Shown: positions 59,286 through 64,000 of the stretch, in pieces | How the letters are laid out: each line of letters begins with the position of its first letter | Numbering within the stretch: position 1 is the stretch's first letter | From: Elgaria multicarinata webbii | Taxonomy: Eukaryota > Chordata > Lepidosauria > Squamata > Anguidae | DNA: 64,000 nt | Assembly: GCF_023053635.1 (NCBI RefSeq) | Contig: NC_086176.1 | Coordinates: 74,286,536 to 74,350,535 of the forward strand | Direction of reading: 5' to 3' | The notes under the pieces: model-generated | Told to the model about the DNA's origin: nothing | The model's input: only the letters and a program-made list of their open reading frames with translations | The model's database searches: none | Position numbers and translations under genes: made by a program

Positions 59286-61281
59286 CTAGCATACAAAATT
59301 AATAGATTATACTAGTCTAGGCAAAATGGCACTGAAGAAAATAATCAAAGTGTAGAGAACGAGGAGACCTGGCTACATGCCAGATCATTCAGTAATGAAA
59401 AGATTTTCCTTTGTCCTGTTTAAACACCTTTTCAAAAAATTCAAAAAGCCCATAGAGCTTCTGTTCTATCAGAGATCCAGCAAAGAAACTGCGCCGTGAA
59501 AGGGTTAACACGGGAATTATCTCCCCCCCTCCTGCACACTACCCGCCCGTTTAAGCTGTAAAAAGCTTCAATCACATTATAAAAGCACCAAATGATCACA
59601 GAACACCAAAAATGCTTGGTTTTGAAGCAATAAAAGTTTAGAGTGCAGTTGCCCTCCCTTAAATTTATTCATGAACCTACATTAAGTGTATGGTTCTTTT
59701 TACACAGCGTTTGTAGCTTAATTCAAATGAATGTTTCTGGCTAAGCACGAGTGCCTCTACACACTCAAGTATAATTCAGAACTTCAAATCCGTTAACAGA
59801 TGGTTTGCTGTTTCTCAATAGGCTGTCTGGCTTGCCTACAGTACCAGAGAGAGAAAGGGGGGATGGATAAGGGAGAGAGAGATTAAAAAGAATGAAGCAG
59901 TCTTAAGGAGAGGGAACAGTGTCTCATTTAGAGCTAGAAAAGGGGCAACAAAACAGTATAGAACTGCAGTTTACAGGTAGTGGCCCAATTAACGCAAGTA
60001 TGGTGTAAAATTCTGAATTTTATCTATATTATTTTTGCCAACTGATTGTAGCTGAACAAGAGCTTACGAATAATGTGATCTAAACTGAATGATGAAATAA
60101 GACCTAAAACATAACATAAAACATTATGTCTGCCCCCACCATTTGCACAATGGGCTAAGCCAATAGATCTTTTTACCTACAAGCAAAAATGGCAAAGTGA
60201 CAAGAAACCAAACAGGTCTTCATCCAAAAGTGAATTGCAAATGGCTGAATATCCACCCTAAGTCATTTTAGTAGTGCTACATTTATCTTCAGCAGGGCAT
60301 TGTTCTTATGCAGAAAGTATATGGTTCCTTGTTAACTCCTGTTCAATATTCTTTAGCTTCTTTTACATTAAATAGTAATTACATATAAATTTGTATTACC
60401 TCTACACCAACCTATTAATAGGGGAAAATGAGAACAATTTTAACATCACATTCTAATATAGTTAATGAGAATTTAGTGTATATTTAAAATCTAGCAAACT
60501 GGATCTTTTGTCTTTAACATATCCAGCATACAATTTAGAATATAGTTCTTAGAAAGATAGTCATTTAACTGCAAATATTCTTAAGTGTCATAACTATATG
60601 CTGTCTAGGTGAAATTCATATTAATAAACAGTCCCAGCAAGTGAGTTAAGACAAGTATAGTCTTGTTTGACTGCATTTTATTATATTTATGCTTTAAGTG
60701 GAGCCTGACTAATTTACTCTACTGCTATTTTAACCTTCAGTGCTTGGAATCCAGTGTAGTTAAGATTAAGAGCCAAAAACATTTCATAGCCTGGGCTCAA
60801 TGCCTAGCAGAAAACAGTCCATATGCTTAATAAGGATACGTAACACAGCATACACTTCAGTCTTTGTTCACAAAACGTCTAAGACTGAAAGAGATGAAGC
60901 CTGAATTAGACTTTCAAATCAGAAGACGATGCTGATCCTTTCCAAACACAGGTTGAGGTGGATTAGCAAAGTAAGGCAGACACGACTGGAATGGACTCAT
61001 TTAGGATGCACCCTCACTGTACAATTTGCGGGGTGTGTGTGTGTGTCTGAAAGAGTGTGTGAGAGAGGGGGGAAAGAGGGGGGATGCCCAAACAAAAAGA
61101 CTTTATTCTATCAATTGCAGAATTATTTCCCTTACTTTAAAAAATGACATTACGTAACACAAGGGGCTGATGCTTGACCTATACAGTTATGAAATACTGC
61201 TCCACCTTCAACAGAGCCAACTGTGAACCTATAAATAGCAAAACTGGGAAGAACTTAGTATAAGTTAGCAACTCCCACTAC
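59286..61281 (-). other. SLF1: SLF1 intron
   Basis: 2.0 kb between the linker exon and the first ankyrin exon. It is AT-rich with a (GT)n stretch at 61029-61045 and a GA-rich patch at 59845-59890. No exon that fits the frame and no clear transposon was found. Confidence 0.6.
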
Positions 61282-61397
61282 CTTTAAGATTAACCTTCAA
61301 CAAATTCTTCTGTTTAGTTGATGAAGAAAGGCAATTTTCTTTGTTTTTGTTTTCTAACATCCTTGGAACACGCGCAGCGTTTCCAGCGGTTTGTATA
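61282..61397 (-). CDS. SLF1: SLF1 exon: linker before the ankyrin domain
   Basis: 116 nt encoding IQTAGNAARVPRMLEN, KNKENCLSSSTKQKNL and LKVNLK, then the first base of Gly. The part LKVNLKGETALH across the junction is the start of ankyrin repeat one, with LLKVNLKG as its usual lead-in. The rest is a Lys/Asn/Ser-rich flexible linker. Acceptor ..TTTGTTTTAG, donor GTAGTG. It starts in phase 2 and joins the upstream exon (61900-62094) as CC-T, giving DVP-IQTAG, which supports both exons. Confidence 0.88.
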
Positions 61398-61899
61398 CTA
61401 AAACAAACAATGACAAAAGTGCATTAAGATGAATGAATTTAATTGACTAAATAAATACACCACTGTGTACTGCAATAATAAGTGTACTCACAGACAGATA
61501 CATCTCAGTGTGTTCAGACTTTGAAATACGAGTTCTTATTGCAGTTTTGAAACATTCTCTACAGTTTGTACCTATAATAAATTTAGCAATCATTCAATAT
61601 ACAAGGCTTAAGCTGTTTTTAAAAACGTAATTCCATGAATAGATCCATTTCTCTTGGGAAGCAATTTACATTAATAGTGGAAAAGTATGTGCAGTCTACA
61701 TATATACAGAGAAAAGAGAGAAAGGGGGGAAAAACTACACACCCCATCCAGATGTGTTATAGGATTAAAACAGAGCTTTCTGCCAGTCACAGTAATTTGC
61801 AGACAACAACACAGGTCACATAAAGTTCAAGAAATGTGTCAGGTCAGAAGCTGTCCCCCAAAGCAGAATAAAACCGGTGATGTTATAGGTATTACTTAC

Positions 61900-62094
61900 G
61901 GTACATCAGGCAGCACTTCGGCTTGGTTCTGCTTATCACCATTTAGCATCAGTAATGCCCTTTGAGACTCAGGGCAAGGCCATTGCCCTATTTTCTTTTT
62001 CTTTGCTTTCTGCATCTTCCCTGTCTCACGCATCCCTACTTGTAAAGCAGGCAGATAGGAACAAACCTGTTGCAACAATGACACTTTAGTCTGG
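61900..62094 (-). CDS. SLF1: SLF1 exon: central linker, 5' border tentative
   Basis: The exon encodes QTKVSLLQQVCSYLPALQ, VGMRETGKMQKAKKKK, IGQWPCPESQRALLML and NGDKQNQAEVLPDVP, ending in the donor GTAAGT. It is a basic, low-complexity linker before the ankyrin domain and could carry a nuclear localisation signal (KAKKKK), which is inference. The border at 62094 uses ..TCTTTAAACATAG as acceptor with a CTAAT branch-like site upstream; CCAG at 62091 is an alternative. The reading frame is open for about 80 bases further upstream, so the exon may be longer. Confidence 0.75.
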
Positions 62095-62496
62095 CTATGT
62101 TTAAAGATATTAGGACAAATCTGTTTATTACAACCATTACTGGTTTCCTCCAGTTTTGGGTTGTTTTTTTTTTTTTTTTACATTTAAAGTTAATACAGCC
62201 ATACTAGCATTCATATTACCATACCCCACGGTTTATAAAATAATGACTGTGGTGTGAAAGTAACTCCCATGGGCCAAAATAGTTTCTCCCACTCTTATTC
62301 ATATTATGTAGAGTTAGGATGTTCCATTACACACTGCTGTAACAGAGAAGTGTAGAACCAAGAACAGTATATAGCCAAGAGCAGCACAAAAAGCAGAGGA
62401 AGTTCATACGGTTCTGTGATTCACTGGTTGTGGCAACATTTTATTAATAGTTTGGTTCCCAGTTAATTCTCATCCTGCTTGGGGGGATGTAACTAA

Positions 62497-62971
62497 GGGC
62501 ATGTCTAGCCAGGGCGATATCCTCGGGATCGCGCCGGAATCATCCTTGTGTGTCCACATGATGCACAGGGGATCCCGGGGCAGGGAGGGATGATCCCTCC
62601 CTTGCCCCGGGATAACCGGGACAGCTTCAATCCCGACTTTTCCCGCACTCTCAGGATCGTCCCGGCTCCTCGCGAGTAACTGCAAGGAGCCAGGAATCGG
62701 GCATGGAGCTCCACAGGAGCTCCATGCCCATCAGGGGTGTGGTGGGGTGAGCAGGAGGATGTTTTTTTTTAAAAAAAACAAAAACAAAACCCACCCACCT
62801 TTTCGCTGGAGCGCTGGGGCATTCATCTTTAAAAAAAAAAAATTAAATGGGGGGTGCGACGTTCTTCATCCTCCCGGGATGTCGCGCACCGCATGTAGAC
62901 TAAGGGGGAGGATCTCACGATCATCATATCGTGAGATCCTCCCCCCTCCATCGGTAGGTCTAGCCATGCCC
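62497..62971 (+). mobile_element. GC-rich hairpin MITE (family P2), copy 2
   Basis: The ends are GGGCATGTCTAGCCAGGG and GGTCTAGCCATGCCC, an imperfect inverted pair. Inside are CAGGGAGGGATGATCCCTCC, CTTGCCCCGGGATAACC, CCGGCTCCTCGCGAG, a GGAGCTCCACAGGAGCTCC palindrome, a T-run followed by an A-run, and the subterminal hairpin GATCTCACGATCATC then ATATCGTGAGATCC. It is about 475 bp and lies in an SLF1 intron. It matches 28351-28843 along its length and shows no protein. Confidence 0.8.
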
Positions 62972-63573
62972 CAAGTATTTTATTGACATTCCCCCACTTT
63001 CTGCTCCATCAACTAAGACAGAAGCTTAGTATTCAAATTCCTTCATTTCCCTACACATAGCACTGCATCCAAGTGTGTTCTTCCATTAATGGAAGACTCT
63101 TGGATCCAGCAGAAGCTTCTGTGAATGGAAGGGGGTGGGGAGGAAAAAGGTGATTTTTCACAGATTCCTGCTTCTCTCTGCAGGCCCTCTGATATGCTTT
63201 AGGGGGTTGTGGAACTTTCTGGCAAAGCATGGAAGTGGTGAAGAAAAGGAGAATTTGTGAAAACTCTTCTGTTAATGCAAGGACACAGCTGGATACAACC
63301 CATATAGAGCATGGAGAAGGTAAGCCTCCAGTCCTCTCATTTCTTCCCTAGTGGTACCTCTTTCATAATGAAGATCTTGTTGAAGAATACCTGGACTAGG
63401 TCAAGATGTCCTTTTCACTCAAACAGATGAAGTAATCATCCGTTAGGCTGGGAGGGGGAAGTGCAATGGCATCTTCCTCTAACTACCTATGGGTCTCCAC
63501 TGTTAGAAGCCGTGGAAGGCTGAACTTCCAGCATGCCATAAATGCTTTCAACTAGGAAATCTTTATTTCTCAC

Positions 63574-63693
63574 ATATTCTGGCTTTTTGGGAGGAGTGGG
63601 AAGGGAAACCAATGGGGGAATTATGAACTGTGGACTATTGTAAGGTTTCAGAGTCAGGAGTGCCTCTAAGTACTCTGAAGTGGCATCCACATT
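63574..63693 (-). CDS. SLF1: Possible further SLF1 exon
   Basis: On the minus strand a strong acceptor (..TATTTCCCCCCACATTCCAG) precedes an open frame starting NVDATSEYLEALLTLKPYN, SPQFIIPPLVSLPTPP, KKPEY. A GTGAGA donor follows at 63573. The composition looks protein-like, and position and strand fit SLF1. I cannot confirm homology, and the frame stays open for 29 more codons (VRNKDFLVESIYGML..) to a stop at 63487, so the 3' border is uncertain. The phase to 62094 fits only if another junction or border is used. Confidence 0.35.
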
Positions 63694-64000
63694 CTGGAAT
63701 GTGGGGGGAAATATACTGATGAATGGAATTGGGCAGGGGGATATGTTGCTAGGATACAGCTTCATATGCCACACAGGGATTAGGATCAGGAAAAAAGCAA
63801 TTGCCATTGGCAGAAATGGGCAAGAGTTAGAGACACTAGGTGGGGTCCAAAGTTGCACAGATGAGAAGCTGATGACACAAGAGAGCTCTTCCCATTTCAC
63901 TCATGCAAGGTGTCTCCTCCCAATTATTGATGAATTCTCCCTTCTCATGGCAGCTCCCAGCACCACAGCCTATGCTGTTCATGAGGTGTTTTTTTTTTCA

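Noticed and set aside
61492-61571. Possible SLF1 exon on the minus strand (acceptor TTATTATAG, peptide CRECFKTAIRTRISKSE, donor GTGAGT)
   Set aside because: The flanking exons 61900-62094 and 61282-61397 already join in phase (CC-T). The only open frame of this stretch has a start and end phase that fits neither neighbour, so it cannot be spliced between them without a stop or shift.
1-64000. CRISPR arrays, bacterial operons, riboswitches
   Set aside because: The window is vertebrate nuclear DNA with spliced genes; no regularly spaced direct repeats with unique spacers were found.

Overview
The window looks like squamate reptile (probably lizard) chromosomal DNA: AT-rich, intron-dominated, and full of CR1 and L2-type LINE 3' ends, a Sauria-type SINE with an (AGGAAA)n/(TTTCCT)n end, other tRNA-derived SINEs with a clear B box, palindromic miniature DNA transposons and a DIRS-type retroelement. 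The species call is inference from this repeat content; no species-specific marker was tested.

Two host genes are present, tail to tail. On the plus strand, positions 4084-38079 hold the last five coding exons of MCTP1 (multiple C2 and transmembrane domain protein 1): an acidic linker, a pre-membrane helix, the last membrane segment and the conserved basic C-terminus. All exon phases fit and the splice sites are canonical GT/AG. On the minus strand, positions 62094-54004 hold the 3' part of SLF1 (ANKRD32; SMC5-SMC6 complex localization factor 1): a pre-ankyrin linker, ankyrin repeats and the C-terminal domain. One more possible SLF1 exon lies at 63574-63693. MCTP1 and SLF1 are also convergent neighbours on human chromosome 5q15, so the linkage supports both identifications.

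Layout: 1-4083 is MCTP1 intron with SINE, MITE and L2 pieces. 4138-33106 is a single intron of about 29 kb. It holds a local tandem duplication (about 4.8-11.2 kb, each copy with its own later LINE insertion), a Sauria SINE, a solo LTR with a perfect 5-bp target duplication (13779-14353), three palindromic MITEs, a long and structurally complete-looking DIRS retroelement (19604-25376), and two copies of a GC-rich hairpin-bearing MITE. 33107-38079 holds the remaining MCTP1 exons. About 38.1-40 kb is probable MCTP1 3'UTR. About 40-53.5 kb is intergenic and repeat-rich. 53.5-64 kb is SLF1, with an inverted pair of short repeats around an L2 tail in its last intron and another GC-rich MITE near the window end.

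The most striking non-host object is the DIRS element. It has inverted terminal repeats with about 3 mismatches in roughly 120 aligned bases and an internal complementary region that matches both outer tips, so it looks young. No new defence-like or operon-like system was found. The less-described items are the hairpin MITE family, the duplicated intronic block and the inverted short-repeat pair.
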